From the NCBI RefSeq assembly GCF_029626225.1, contig NZ_JARUBP010000001.1:3472001-3536000 (forward strand): a stretch of 64,000 nucleotides of DNA, given 5' to 3'. Positions 46,857-56,060 of this stretch are shown in pieces (the stretch's first letter is position 1; every line of letters starts with the position of its first letter). The DNA comes from Asanoa sp. WMMD1127. GTDB lineage: Bacteria; Actinomycetota; Actinomycetes; Mycobacteriales; Micromonosporaceae. Under the pieces are notes generated by a model. The model worked only from the letters and a program-made list of their open reading frames with translations, made no database searches and was not told the DNA's origin. The translations under genes and the position numbers were made by a program.

Positions 46857-47765
46857 GTGCCCGTCGAGGTGGAAGCCGTCTGCGCCGCCTTCGGCCTGCC
46901 CGCCGAGCGCGCCACGCTCCGCCCGCACGCGTACTCCAGCAGCCGCACCTGGCAGCTGACCACTGACGGCCGACAGTTCCTGGTCAAGGACGTCCCGGGG
47001 GACTGGCCGGCCGAGCGCGCGGCGGCGATGGCTTTCGAGAAGGACGCCGCCGCGGCCGGCATCCCGGTGCCGCGCCAGCTCGCGCCCCTGAGCCCCGCGT
47101 TCGGCTGCGCCACCCGCCTGCCCGACAACAGCCTGGTACGCGTGTCCGAATGGGTCGACGGCCGCCCGGCGCGGCCCACGGACGACCTGGCCGACTGGCT
47201 CGGCACCACCCTGGCCCGGCTGCACGCCCTGCGCCCCCTGCCGGAGGCGGAGCCGGTCGTCTACGGCATCCACCCGCCCGAGCGTTGGGCCCAGTGGCTG
47301 GCGGCCGGCCGGCGCCGCCCCTGGGCCGACATCCTCGCCCGCCGGCTGGACGACCTCGCCGAGACGACGGACTGGGTGGCCGCCGCCTTCCGCGCCGCCG
47401 GCGACTACGTGTTCACCCATCGCGATCTCGAGCCTTGGAACGTCCTGCTCACCCCGACCGGCCCGGTGATCATCGACTGGGACGGCGCCGGCCCCGACAG
47501 CGCCGGCCTCGTCGCCGCCCACGCCGCGTACTCCTTCGGTGTCGACGCCAACGCCTACGAAGCCCATGGCGGCCGTCTCCCGCCGGTGGGGGACCGCCTC
47601 GCCCGGCGGGCCGGACTCATGCTGAGCCGCCTCGCCGAGCGTCTCCAACGGACGCTCGGCGACCTTGATCCAGGGCCGTTCGCCATCGACGACCTCGACC
47701 GCACGGCCACCGAGCGGCTGCGCGATCTGCCGACTTTCGTGGCTGAGCTGCGCAAATTAAAATGA
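46857..47765 (+). CDS. Aminoglycoside phosphotransferase-family kinase
   Basis: 302 residues with the APH/protein-kinase-like fold. FLVKDVPGDW gives the ATP-binding Lys, THRDLEPWNVLLT the catalytic Asp loop, and VIIDWDGAGP the metal-binding Asp. The substrate is unknown; family members phosphorylate aminoglycosides, choline, homoserine or sugars, and a role in resistance should not be assumed. TATGGT lies 6 nt before the GTG, a leaderless arrangement. Divergent from the EEP gene with two separate promoters 85 bp apart. Confidence 0.82.
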   Translation: MPVEVEAVCAAFGLPAERATLRPHAYSSSRTWQLTTDGRQFLVKDVPGDWPAERAAAMAFEKDAAAAGIPVPRQLAPLSPAFGCATRLPDNSLVRVSEWVDGRPARPTDDLADWLGTTLARLHALRPLPEAEPVVYGIHPPERWAQWLAAGRRRPWADILARRLDDLAETTDWVAAAFRAAGDYVFTHRDLEPWNVLLTPTGPVIIDWDGAGPDSAGLVAAHAAYSFGVDANAYEAHGGRLPPVGDRLARRAGLMLSRLAERLQRTLGDLDPGPFAIDDLDRTATERLRDLPTFVAELRKLK

Positions 47766-47826
47766 TCACCAACAAATTGGGCTAAAAGGGCTACCAAGCC
47801 GGTGGTCAACCGGGAGTCTCGACATC

Positions 47827-48918
47827 ATGACGCCCAGCCTGCCGCCTCCGTCCGAGTTCGACTTCGCGGAGGAGACTCCCGACGAGGCATACGCGGCCGG
47901 CTCCGACCCGGCCGCCGCGCACCGCACCGGCGCCGTGCTGGAAGAGGTGCTCTTCGAGGTCAAACGGGTGATCGTCGGGCAGGACAAGCTGGTGGAGCGC
48001 TTGGTCGTCGCCCTGCTGGCCGACGGGCACTGCCTGCTGGAGGGCGTGCCTGGCGTGGCCAAGACGCTGGCGGCGCAGACGCTGGCCGAGACGGTCGGCG
48101 GCACCTTCAGCCGCATCCAGTTCACCCCCGACCTGGTCCCGTCCGACATCGTCGGCACCCGGATCTACCGGTCGTCGACCGAGTCCTTCGACGTCGAGCT
48201 CGGCCCGGTGATGGCCAACCTCGTCCTGGCCGACGAGATCAACCGGGCCCCGGCCAAGGTGCAGTCGGCGCTGCTGGAGGCGATGGCCGAGCGCCAGGTC
48301 TCGATCGGCGGCCGGAGCTGGCCCGTACCCGAGCCGTTCCTGGTCCTGGCGACCCAGAACCCCATCGAGTCGGAAGGCGTCTACCACCTCCCGGAGGCGC
48401 AACGCGACCGCTTCCTCATGCGGGTCGTCGTCGGCTACCCGACCGACGAGGAGGAGCTCGGCATCCTCTACCGGATGAGCGGCGAGCGGCCTCAGCCCCG
48501 CCGCGTGCTCGACCCGGCCCGCCTGCGCGAGCTGCAGGGCCTCAACCGCAAGGTCTTCGTGCACCACGCCATCGCCGAGTACGTCGTCCGCCTCGTGCTG
48601 GCCACCCGCGAGCCGACGCGGTTCGGCCTGATCGAGGTGGCCAAGCAGCTCGCGTACGGCGCGAGCCCGCGGGCCACCCTCGGCCTGGTCGCCGCCGCCC
48701 GCGGGCTGGCCCTGCTGCGCGGCCGGGACTACGTGGTGCCGGACGACGTCCGCGAGCTGGCCACCGAGGTGATCGCCCACCGGCTGGTGCTGTCCTTCGA
48801 CGCCGTCGCCGACGGGGTGTCCGCGGAGTCCGTCGTGGACAAGCTCGTCGAGGTGGTCCCGCCGCCGCACCTGGCCACGGAGACCGACGCGGAGCTTCGG
48901 GGACTGGCGGCGGCGTGA
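47827..48918 (+). CDS. MoxR-type AAA+ ATPase
   Basis: 363 residues. MoxR-family AAA+ ATPase: Walker A GVPGVAKT, Walker B LVLADEINRAPAK, sensor ATQNPIESEGVYHLPEAQ and the C-terminal lid. MoxR proteins act as chaperones for partners with VWA domains; two such partners follow directly. The stop overlaps the next start (GTGA). First gene of a four-gene unit. Confidence 0.95.
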   Translation: MTPSLPPPSEFDFAEETPDEAYAAGSDPAAAHRTGAVLEEVLFEVKRVIVGQDKLVERLVVALLADGHCLLEGVPGVAKTLAAQTLAETVGGTFSRIQFTPDLVPSDIVGTRIYRSSTESFDVELGPVMANLVLADEINRAPAKVQSALLEAMAERQVSIGGRSWPVPEPFLVLATQNPIESEGVYHLPEAQRDRFLMRVVVGYPTDEEELGILYRMSGERPQPRRVLDPARLRELQGLNRKVFVHHAIAEYVVRLVLATREPTRFGLIEVAKQLAYGASPRATLGLVAAARGLALLRGRDYVVPDDVRELATEVIAHRLVLSFDAVADGVSAESVVDKLVEVVPPPHLATETDAELRGLAAA

Positions 48919-49877
48919 GCGGGCGCGCGGCCGCGACGACCGTGCGGCAGCTGGCGCCGGAGGAGCGGCTGCGCCGGCTCGAGCTGATGGTCACCCGCCG
49001 GCTCGACGGGATGTTGCAGGGCCAGTATCTCGGCCTGCTGCCGGGTCCTGGGTCGGAGTTCGCGGGGTCGCGGGAGTACCGGCCGGGTGAGGACGAGGTG
49101 CGCTGGATGGACTGGGCCGTCACGGCTCGGACCAATGTGCCGCACGTGCGGGAGGTCGACGCCGACCGGGAGCTGACCACCTGGGTGCTGGTCGACGGTT
49201 CGGCCAGTATGGACTTCGGCACCGCCGAGGTGGAGAAGCGGGAGTTGGCCGTTGCGGCCGTGGCGGCGGTCGGCTTCCTGACCGCCGGCGCCGGCAACCG
49301 GCTCGGCGCGCACGTGCTGCGGCGCGACGGCATCCGGCGGGTCCCGCCGCGCACCGGCCGCGTGCACCTCCAGGCCCTGCTGCACGACCTGCTCGGCGCC
49401 GACCGGGACGCGGCCGACACCGTGACGACCAACCTGGCCACCGCCATCGAGGGGCTGCAGCGTTCCGCGATCCACAGGGGACTGGCCGTGGTCGTATCCG
49501 ACTTCCTCGACGACGACCTCGGTTGGGAACGACCGCTCAAGCTGCTCGCCGCGCGCCACCAGGTGCTGGCCGTCGAGGTGACCGACCCGCGCGAGCTCGA
49601 CCTGCCGGACGTCGGCCTGATCACGCTCGTCGACCCGGAGACCGGCCGCCGGCGCGAGGTCTCGACGGGCAACCGCAAGCTGCGCGAGCGCTACGCGGCG
49701 GCCGCCAAGGAGCAGCGTGCGGCGGTGGCCGCCGCCCTGCGCCGCACCGGTGCCAGCCACCTTCCACTGCGGACGGATCGGGACTGGGTCGCCGACATCG
49801 TGCACTACGTGCTCCACCAGCGCCGGCGGGCCGCGGCCGCGCCGGCCCGCCCGCGGCCCGCCGGAGGTGCCGGGTGA
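48915..49877 (+). CDS. DUF58 (VWA-like) protein
   Basis: 320 residues. DUF58 signature GSEFAGSREYRPGEDEVRWMDW followed by a VWA-like region with the MIDAS-type DGSASMDFG. It is soluble, and is the usual partner of MoxR. The GTG overlaps the moxR stop, and its own stop overlaps the next GTG (GTGA), so the three proteins are probably made in fixed ratio. Confidence 0.93.
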   Translation: MSGRAAATTVRQLAPEERLRRLELMVTRRLDGMLQGQYLGLLPGPGSEFAGSREYRPGEDEVRWMDWAVTARTNVPHVREVDADRELTTWVLVDGSASMDFGTAEVEKRELAVAAVAAVGFLTAGAGNRLGAHVLRRDGIRRVPPRTGRVHLQALLHDLLGADRDAADTVTTNLATAIEGLQRSAIHRGLAVVVSDFLDDDLGWERPLKLLAARHQVLAVEVTDPRELDLPDVGLITLVDPETGRRREVSTGNRKLRERYAAAAKEQRAAVAAALRRTGASHLPLRTDRDWVADIVHYVLHQRRRAAAAPARPRPAGGAG

Positions 49878-50854
49878 ACGGCGTGCCCGACGTCGCGTTC
49901 CTCAACCCCGGCCGGCTCTGGCTGCTGGTCGGCGTGGCCGCGCTCGCCATCGCGTACGCCGTCATGCAGCGGCGGCGCAGCCGCTATGCCGTGCGCTTCA
50001 CCAACCTGCGGCTCCTCGACAAGGTCGCGCCGACCCGCCCGGCCTGGCGCCGGCACGTGCCGGCCGCGCTGTTCCTGTCGATGCTCGCGCTGCTGGTCGT
50101 CGGCTTCGCCCGCCCGACCGACGAGGTGCGGGTGCCCAAGGAACGCGCGACCGTGATGATCGCGGTCGACGTGTCGGCGTCCATGCTCGCCACCGACGTG
50201 CATCCCGACCGCCTGCAGGCGGCCAAGGAGGCGGCCCGCGAGTTCGCCGACGAGCTGCCCGGCCACTTCAACGTCGGCCTGGTCGCGTTCGCCGGCAACG
50301 CCACCGTGGTCGTGCCGCCCAACACCGACCGGGACGTGTTCAAGGCCGGCGTGGACCGGCTATCCGAGACCACGGCCGGCCTCGGCGGCACCGCGATCGG
50401 CGAGGCGATCACCACCTCGCTGGACGCGATCCGCAGCATCGACGCGCGCGCCGACAAGGACCCGCCGCCCGCCCGCATCGTGCTCCTCTCCGACGGGGCC
50501 AACACGTCCGGCCGCGACCCCGACGAGGCGGCCGTCGAGGCCGACACCGCGGGCATCCCGGTCGACACCATCTCCTTCGGCACCACCGCCGGCGAGATCG
50601 CCCGCCGCGGCGGCGTCGCGATGTCGGTGCCCGTCGACGGCGAGACGCTACGCGGCGTGGCCGAGAAGACCAACGGCAGCTACCACGAGGCCGACTCCAA
50701 AGAGGAACTGCGCGCGGTGTACGCCGACATCGGCACGTCGGTGGGCTACGTGCACGAGCGCGCGGACGTCTCGGCGCGCTACATCGGACTGGCGCTGATC
50801 CTGGCGATGATCACCGCGCTCGCGTCGATGCTCTGGTTCTCCAGGATCCCGTGA
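49874..50854 (+). CDS. Membrane VWA protein (BatA-like)
   Basis: 326 residues with membrane segments near residues 12-30, 60-78 and at the C-terminus (~300-320). The VWA domain between them has the MIDAS residues DVSASM, the Thr in LGGTAIGEA and Asp in LLSDGANTS. In other bacteria MoxR-DUF58-BatA sets affect envelope stress and fitness; here it overlaps the DUF58 gene by four bases. The ligand is unknown. Confidence 0.93.
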   Translation: MNGVPDVAFLNPGRLWLLVGVAALAIAYAVMQRRRSRYAVRFTNLRLLDKVAPTRPAWRRHVPAALFLSMLALLVVGFARPTDEVRVPKERATVMIAVDVSASMLATDVHPDRLQAAKEAAREFADELPGHFNVGLVAFAGNATVVVPPNTDRDVFKAGVDRLSETTAGLGGTAIGEAITTSLDAIRSIDARADKDPPPARIVLLSDGANTSGRDPDEAAVEADTAGIPVDTISFGTTAGEIARRGGVAMSVPVDGETLRGVAEKTNGSYHEADSKEELRAVYADIGTSVGYVHERADVSARYIGLALILAMITALASMLWFSRIP

Positions 50855-50868
50855 GGAGGAGCGAGGCG

Positions 50869-51767
<899 letters not shown>

Positions 51768-51771
<4 letters not shown>

Positions 51772-52529
51772 CCCGCCAGCTTCGCGGTCAACCAGGCCTC
51801 CCGGTCGGCCCGTGCGGCCGCGTCGAGCTCGTGGCCGGCGCCCGGGTAGAGGCGGCAGTCGGTGGGCGGCGCGGCCACCGACAGGAGCGCCCGGCGCGTG
51901 GAGTCGGGCACGAACGGGTCCGGCACGCCGAACTGGAGCAGCAGGGGCACGCCGCCGCGGTCCGCGAGGAACCGGATCGGGTCGACCGCCGTGAAGAGCC
52001 GCTCGTAGGCGACCGTGGCGTCGGCGGCCAGGCCCAGGAAGTAGGTCGCGAACCAGTTGCCGAAGGTGGCGTCGACGTTCATCGCGACCACGGCGCGCAG
52101 CTGCTCGGGCGCGGCGGAGGCCAGCAGCAGCCCGTACATGCCGCCGTAGTCGTGCCCCACGATCGCCACCCGGTCGACGTCGGGCCGGGCGGTGAGCAGG
52201 TCGAGGCCGGCCCGCAGCTGGGCCGTCTGCGCCAGCACGCCGTCGAGGTCGCGCTGGTCGCCGACCACCTCTCCGGCCCACGGGAAGCGCAGGTCGGGCA
52301 GCAGCGCGACGGCGCCCTGCCGGGCCCGGGCCACCGCCTCGTCGAGGAACTCCTGGCGGCTGCTGGTCGGGTTGGGTGGCTCGTACCAGTGGAGGTAAAG
52401 CACCCCCGGGTAACGGCCCGGCGCCGCCGGCTCGACCAGCCAGGCGTGGACGGGCTCGCCGGTCGGTCCCGGATAGCTGACGTCCTGGATCAGGACGTCG
52501 CCTTCTAATGAGCGTGACGTCGAATACAC
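51768..52529 (-). CDS. Alpha/beta hydrolase (dienelactone-hydrolase-like) with Asp at the nucleophile position
   Basis: 253 residues, alpha/beta-hydrolase fold, cytoplasmic. The nucleophile elbow is VGHDYGGMYG, with Asp where most esterases have Ser or Cys; the His is in GAGHEL. Asp nucleophiles are known in haloalkane dehalogenases and epoxide hydrolases, so the chemistry may differ from an esterase. TACCGT lies 7 nt before the GTG, so the mRNA is probably leaderless. Its stop overlaps that of the protease gene. Confidence 0.8.
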
Positions 52530-52585
52530 GTTAGGGACGGTACGGCTCGCCGGTTTAACAGGTCAAGCCTCCTAGACTCGTTAGG

Positions 52586-53206
52586 GTGTTGAGCGTCGAA
52601 CTGCGGCCCGCCCGGCCGATCGCGCACGCCCTGGGCGGCCGGCTGTCGCTGGCGTTGGTCAACAGCGTGCTGTGGCGCCGCTCCGGCGAGCCGATCGAGC
52701 GGCTCGCCGACTACCACGGGCTCGCCGGCTACGTGCGCGACGCGGGCGGGATCGACGACGCCGCCCTGGCCGCCCTGGAGGCCGAGGCGACCGCCGACCC
52801 GACCGCTGCCCGGGCCGCCCTGGAGAGGGCGCTCAACCTGCGGGAGGCGCTGTTCCGGCTCTTCTCCGCGGTCGCGGCCGGCGTGGAGCCCGACGGCGCC
52901 GACGTGGCCGTGCTGGACCGGGCGTTCCGGGCCGGCCTGCGCCAGGTGCGGGTGGGCGTGGGCGCCGGGCGCGGCTTCCGCCCCGGCTGGACCGGGCTCG
53001 ACGTGCCGGCCTGGGAGGCGGCCGTGGACGCGGTGGCGGTGCTCGGCTCACCCGACGCCCCGCCGCTCAAGCAGTGCCCGGGGGAGACCTGCGGCTGGCT
53101 GTTCGTCGACGAGAGCCGCAACCACAGTAGACAGTGGTGCGACAGCCGGATGTGCGGCAACCGGGCCCGGGCCCGGCGGCACTACCAGAAGCAGCGGGCC
53201 GGCTAG
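52586..53206 (+). CDS. CGNR zinc-finger regulator
   Basis: 206 residues. An N-terminal ~140-residue domain (ABATE-type, possible stress sensor) and a C-terminal zinc finger KQCPGETCGWLFVD, then SRQWCDSRMCGNRARARRHY with the CGNR motif and four cysteines. It presumably binds DNA. TAGACT lies 7 nt before the GTG. It is divergent from the alpha/beta hydrolase gene with only 56 bp between starts, so it may regulate it. Confidence 0.9.
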   Translation: MLSVELRPARPIAHALGGRLSLALVNSVLWRRSGEPIERLADYHGLAGYVRDAGGIDDAALAALEAEATADPTAARAALERALNLREALFRLFSAVAAGVEPDGADVAVLDRAFRAGLRQVRVGVGAGRGFRPGWTGLDVPAWEAAVDAVAVLGSPDAPPLKQCPGETCGWLFVDESRNHSRQWCDSRMCGNRARARRHYQKQRAG

Positions 53207-54054
53207 ATCGCGTCGATCGCGGCGACCAGGCGGGCGCGCAGGCTCGCGGCCGCGTCGGCGAACGCGCGTTGGGCGGTGGCGTACTCGGCCCGCCCGGCCG
53301 CGGTCTCGATCCGCACCGGCGCATAGCCCAGCTCCGCCAGGTCGTACGGACTCGCCCGCATGTCCAGGGCCCGGATGTCGCGGGCCAGCGCGAAACAGTC
53401 GGCCACGAGCTCGCTGGGCACCAATGGGGAGAGCTTGTAGGCCCACTTGTAGAGGTCCATGTTGGCGTGCAGGCAGCCCGGCTGCTCGAGCTCATGCTGG
53501 CGCTCGCGGGTCGGGGTCAGCACGTTGAGGGGCCGGGCCGGCGCCGTGAAGAACCGGTACGCGTCGAAGTGGCTGCACCGCACCCCGCGCTCCTCGACCA
53601 CGGCCGCGGTGGCCGCGGGGGAGAGCCGCAGCGGCCAGGCGTCGTGCCGGATCTCCTGCTGGGTCTGCCGGTAGACCATCGCCCACTCGTGCAGCCCGAA
53701 ACAGCCCAGTTGGGCCGGGCGGGCGGCGGTGTTGGCGAGCAGGGCGCGGATCCAGGGGATCGAGTCGGCCCGCCGCGCGCGTACCCCCTCGATGTCGACG
53801 GTGACGCCCGCGGGCCCGGCGACGTAGTCCCGGCCGAGGTCCTCGACGGTGGCATCGGCCAGCACCACGCCGGCGCCCGGGTGCCAGCGGCGCAGCTGGG
53901 CCGGCCGGTGGGAGTAGTAGGTGAACAGGAAGTCCTCGACGGGATGCCGGCGGCCGGCCTTGCGGCGGCTCAGGTGCGGGCCGGTCCACCCGTCGACCCG
54001 CTGCTCGTGCGCGTGCCGGCGGGCGACCCAGATGTGCCGCGCCAGAACCGTCAT
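53203..54054 (-). CDS. Conserved hypothetical protein (sometimes labelled 3-methyladenine DNA glycosylase)
   Basis: 283 residues, soluble. HPVEDFLFTYYSHRPAQLRR, CFGLHEWAMVYR and CLHANMDLYKWAYKLSP are marked patches rich in aromatic and His residues. I recall this actinobacterial family being annotated as a DNA glycosylase, but no helix-hairpin-helix or other glycosylase motif is visible, so I do not endorse that. TACGCT lies 6 nt before the ATG. Stops of this and the CGNR gene overlap by 4 bp. Confidence 0.7.
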   Translation of the reverse strand: MTVLARHIWVARRHAHEQRVDGWTGPHLSRRKAGRRHPVEDFLFTYYSHRPAQLRRWHPGAGVVLADATVEDLGRDYVAGPAGVTVDIEGVRARRADSIPWIRALLANTAARPAQLGCFGLHEWAMVYRQTQQEIRHDAWPLRLSPAATAAVVEERGVRCSHFDAYRFFTAPARPLNVLTPTRERQHELEQPGCLHANMDLYKWAYKLSPLVPSELVADCFALARDIRALDMRASPYDLAELGYAPVRIETAAGRAEYATAQRAFADAAASLRARLVAAIDAI

Positions 54055-54121
54055 CGGCCCAGCGTAGCCAGCGGTGGCGCCGCGTCCTGGAGTGCCCGCG
54101 GCGCCACCGCCGACGCTCGGG

Positions 54122-54532
54122 TCAGGCGCCCAGCGCGGACCGGATCTTGTTGATGGTGGCCATCTCGTTGCCGCTGACCCCACCCTGCGCGTTCGCGACC
54201 TGGTCGCAGACGTTCATGATGGTGCTGCGGAAGTTCTGCAGGTCCTGCGGCGACTTCGCCAGGATCTGCTGCGACTGCTGCAGCATCGACATGACGTTGT
54301 TCTCCATGTCGGCCGACGAGCCCTTGGGCATCTTCGGCATGCCGCCGCTGCCCTTGAAGATCTCCTGCATCTCGGGGGAGGCGCTGCGGAGGGCCTTGCC
54401 GCCCGCCATCATCTCCTTGATCGTGCTCATGATCCCTGGATCGGACTTGGAAACCAGCATCATCGCGCCCATCGCCGCGTTGCGCAGGGTGTCGCGCTCC
54501 TGGTCGGTGTAGCGCATAGCTTTGTCAGTCAT
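54122..54532 (-). CDS. Uncharacterised helical protein
   Basis: 136 residues, predicted mostly alpha-helical with many Met, Gln and Ser: LRNAAMGAMMLVSKSD, STIKEMMAGGKALRSA and SMLQQSQQILAKSPQDLQNF. No signal peptide or membrane segment. I do not recognise the family. The GAGGAT before the ATG could be a -10 or a ribosome site. It is divergent from the FAH-family gene. Confidence 0.7.
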   Translation of the reverse strand: MTDKAMRYTDQERDTLRNAAMGAMMLVSKSDPGIMSTIKEMMAGGKALRSASPEMQEIFKGSGGMPKMPKGSSADMENNVMSMLQQSQQILAKSPQDLQNFRSTIMNVCDQVANAQGGVSGNEMATINKIRSALGA

Positions 54533-54635
54533 GCCCAGATCCTCACGTGGCCGGAGTGCCCCGGGTGCGAAAACCGAACAAGGTCGATGTGCCGCCCCGG
54601 ATGGGAGCGCTGGGCCCGGCCGCTAGATTTGAGGC

Positions 54636-55439
54636 GTGCGTATCGCTTTGTTCGCCCATTCCAACGGGCAGTCCTTCGGCGTGGTCGAGGGTGAGGCCGG
54701 CGCGGGACCCGAGGCGCTGACCGTGGCCGAGATCGAGGGCCTGCCGTTCGGCGAGATCAAGTTCACCAACCGGCGCTGGGCCCTGGCCGACGTGCGGCTG
54801 CTGCCCCCGATGCTGCCCCGCAAGATCATCGCGGTGGGCCGCAACTATGTCGAGCACGCCTCCGAGCTGGGCAACGAGGTGCCCAAGGAGCCGCTGCTCT
54901 TCCTCAAGCCCCCGTCGTCCGTCATCGGGCCCGGTGACGCGATCGAGCTGCCGATCCAGTCCAAGCAGGTCGAGCACGAGGCCGAGCTGGCCGTGGTGAT
55001 CGGCCTCCAGGGCGCCCGCCGGGTCGACCGGGCCGGCGCCGAGCGGGCCATCTTCGGCTACACCTGCGCCAACGACGTGACCGCGCGCGATCTCCAGCGC
55101 ACCGACGGCCAGTGGACCAGGGCCAAGGGATTCGACACCTTCTGCCCGATCGGCCCGTGGATCGTCACCGACCTGGACGTCAGCAACCTGGAGGTCCGCT
55201 GCGAGGTCGGCCGGCCACCGGAGGAGCTCGAGGTCCGCCAACTCGGCAACACCCGCGACATGGTCTTCGACATCCCGACGATCGTGTCCTACGTCTCCCA
55301 CGTGATGACCCTCGGCCCGGGCGACGTGATCCTGACCGGCACACCCGCCGGAGTCAGCCCCATCCTCGCCGGCGAAACCGTCTCGGTGCGGATCGAAGGC
55401 ATCGGTGAGCTGGTCAACCCGGTCACAGCCATCGAATGA
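54636..55439 (+). CDS. Fumarylacetoacetate hydrolase-family protein
   Basis: 267 residues. FAH-fold enzyme that hydrolyses or decarboxylates 2-oxo diacids with a divalent metal. Metal ligands: Glu-x-Glu in EHEAELAVVIG and Asp in CANDVTARDLQ; KGFDTFCPIGPW and LTGTPAGVSP are typical. The exact substrate is not evident (acylpyruvate, oxaloacetate and hydroxyhepta-dienedioate enzymes all look like this). TAGATT lies 6 nt before the GTG. A stem GGGGGTGG / CCACCCCC (about 55450-55481) after the stop may be its terminator. Confidence 0.9.
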   Translation: MRIALFAHSNGQSFGVVEGEAGAGPEALTVAEIEGLPFGEIKFTNRRWALADVRLLPPMLPRKIIAVGRNYVEHASELGNEVPKEPLLFLKPPSSVIGPGDAIELPIQSKQVEHEAELAVVIGLQGARRVDRAGAERAIFGYTCANDVTARDLQRTDGQWTRAKGFDTFCPIGPWIVTDLDVSNLEVRCEVGRPPEELEVRQLGNTRDMVFDIPTIVSYVSHVMTLGPGDVILTGTPAGVSPILAGETVSVRIEGIGELVNPVTAIE

Positions 55440-55516
55440 CGTCGACCCGGGGGGTGGTGGATTTGGCGGCCGCCACCCCCTCCGGTAAAGTTCTCACTCG
55501 GCGCTTCCAGCGCCAT

Positions 55517-55588
55517 TGGGGTATGGGGTAATTGGCAGCCCAACTGATTCTGGTTCAGTTAGTCTAGGTTCGAGTCCTGGTACCCCAG
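55517..55588 (+). tRNA. tRNA-Gln (anticodon CTG)
   Basis: Acceptor stem TGGGGTA / TACCCCA with U1-A72, D-arm, anticodon stem ACTGA/TCAGT around TTCTGGT (CTG), T-loop GTTCGAGTC and discriminator G, as expected for bacterial tRNA-Gln. CCA is not encoded. TAAAGT about 30 bp upstream may be its -10. Its charging probably runs through GatCAB, part of which opens this window. Confidence 0.97.
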
Positions 55589-55664
55589 CAACGATGCCGA
55601 GATGGCACCGGTGTTGGACTCTGGTAGAGTTCGGCTCCGTCGCCACCGCGACATCGGAAGTCCT

Positions 55665-55737
55665 GGCCCCGTCGTCTAGCGGCCTAGGACGCCGCCCTCT
55701 CAAGGCGGTAGCGTGGGTTCGAATCCCATCGGGGCTA
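55665..55737 (+). tRNA. tRNA-Glu (anticodon CTC)
   Basis: Acceptor stem GGCCCCG / CGGGGCT (a G1-U72 wobble at the end), D-arm TCTAGCGGCCTAGGA, anticodon stem CCGCC/GGCGG around CTCTCAA (CTC), T-arm GTGGG-TTCGAAT-CCCAT, discriminator A. CCA is not encoded. A TAGAGT box lies ~35 bp upstream. Follows tRNA-Gln by 76 bp. Confidence 0.96.
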
Positions 55738-55747
55738 CACAGGGAAA

Positions 55748-55779
55748 CCCTCCGAGATTGCTCGGGGGGTTTTGCTTTT
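55748..55779 (+). terminator. tRNA-Glu terminator
   Basis: CCCTCCGAG and CTCGGGGGG around ATTG, followed by TTTTGCTTTT. It starts 10 bp after the tRNA. Confidence 0.85.
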
Positions 55780-55808
55780 GTCTTGGATCCAGATCAAGAG
55801 CGGGCTTT

Positions 55809-55880
55809 CCCGGGTCCGCCGTGGGCGCGACCGTTGCTCCCGCCGGGGATCGCTGCGCTTCGCTCCGCTTGCCAGGCCCG
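55809..55880 (+). repeat. Dispersed intergenic repeat, copy E
   Basis: CCCGGGTCCGCCGTGGGCGC, then GACCGTTGCTCCCGCCGG (one base different), then GCTTCGCTCCGCTTGCCAGG. It follows the tRNA terminator, at the head of a 1.4-kb spacer. Confidence 0.8.
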
Positions 55881-55908
55881 CGGTAGCCGTGCGCACCTGA
55901 ACCTTGGC

Positions 55909-56060
55909 CATGATCGTGTGCAATTGGTCTGGCGGCTGGCCCATTGCCTTCATGATCAAGTGCAGCAGGTCTGGGCGACGCGCCGTGAAGCATCCCGGTG
56001 AGCTTCACACGATCATGCGAATCGCCCCCACGTGTCCTGGTGCGATGCACATGATCTGTG
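55909..56060. repeat. Cluster of four CATGATC-type repeats
   Basis: CATGATCGTGTG (55909-55920), CATGATCAAGTG (55951-55962), its complement CACACGATCATG (56006-56017) and CATGATCTGTG (56050-56060). The first two are embedded in longer similar stretches (TGGTCTGG and AGGTCTGG follow). The first and third form an exact 12-bp inverted pair. The role is unknown. Confidence 0.6.

Noticed and set aside
46857-47765. Aminoglycoside resistance gene
   Set aside because: The APH-like fold is shared by kinases of many small molecules; nothing here specifies an antibiotic.
53203-54054. Annotation as 3-methyladenine DNA glycosylase
   Set aside because: I recall the label for related proteins, but no glycosylase motif is visible, so I kept it as conserved hypothetical.
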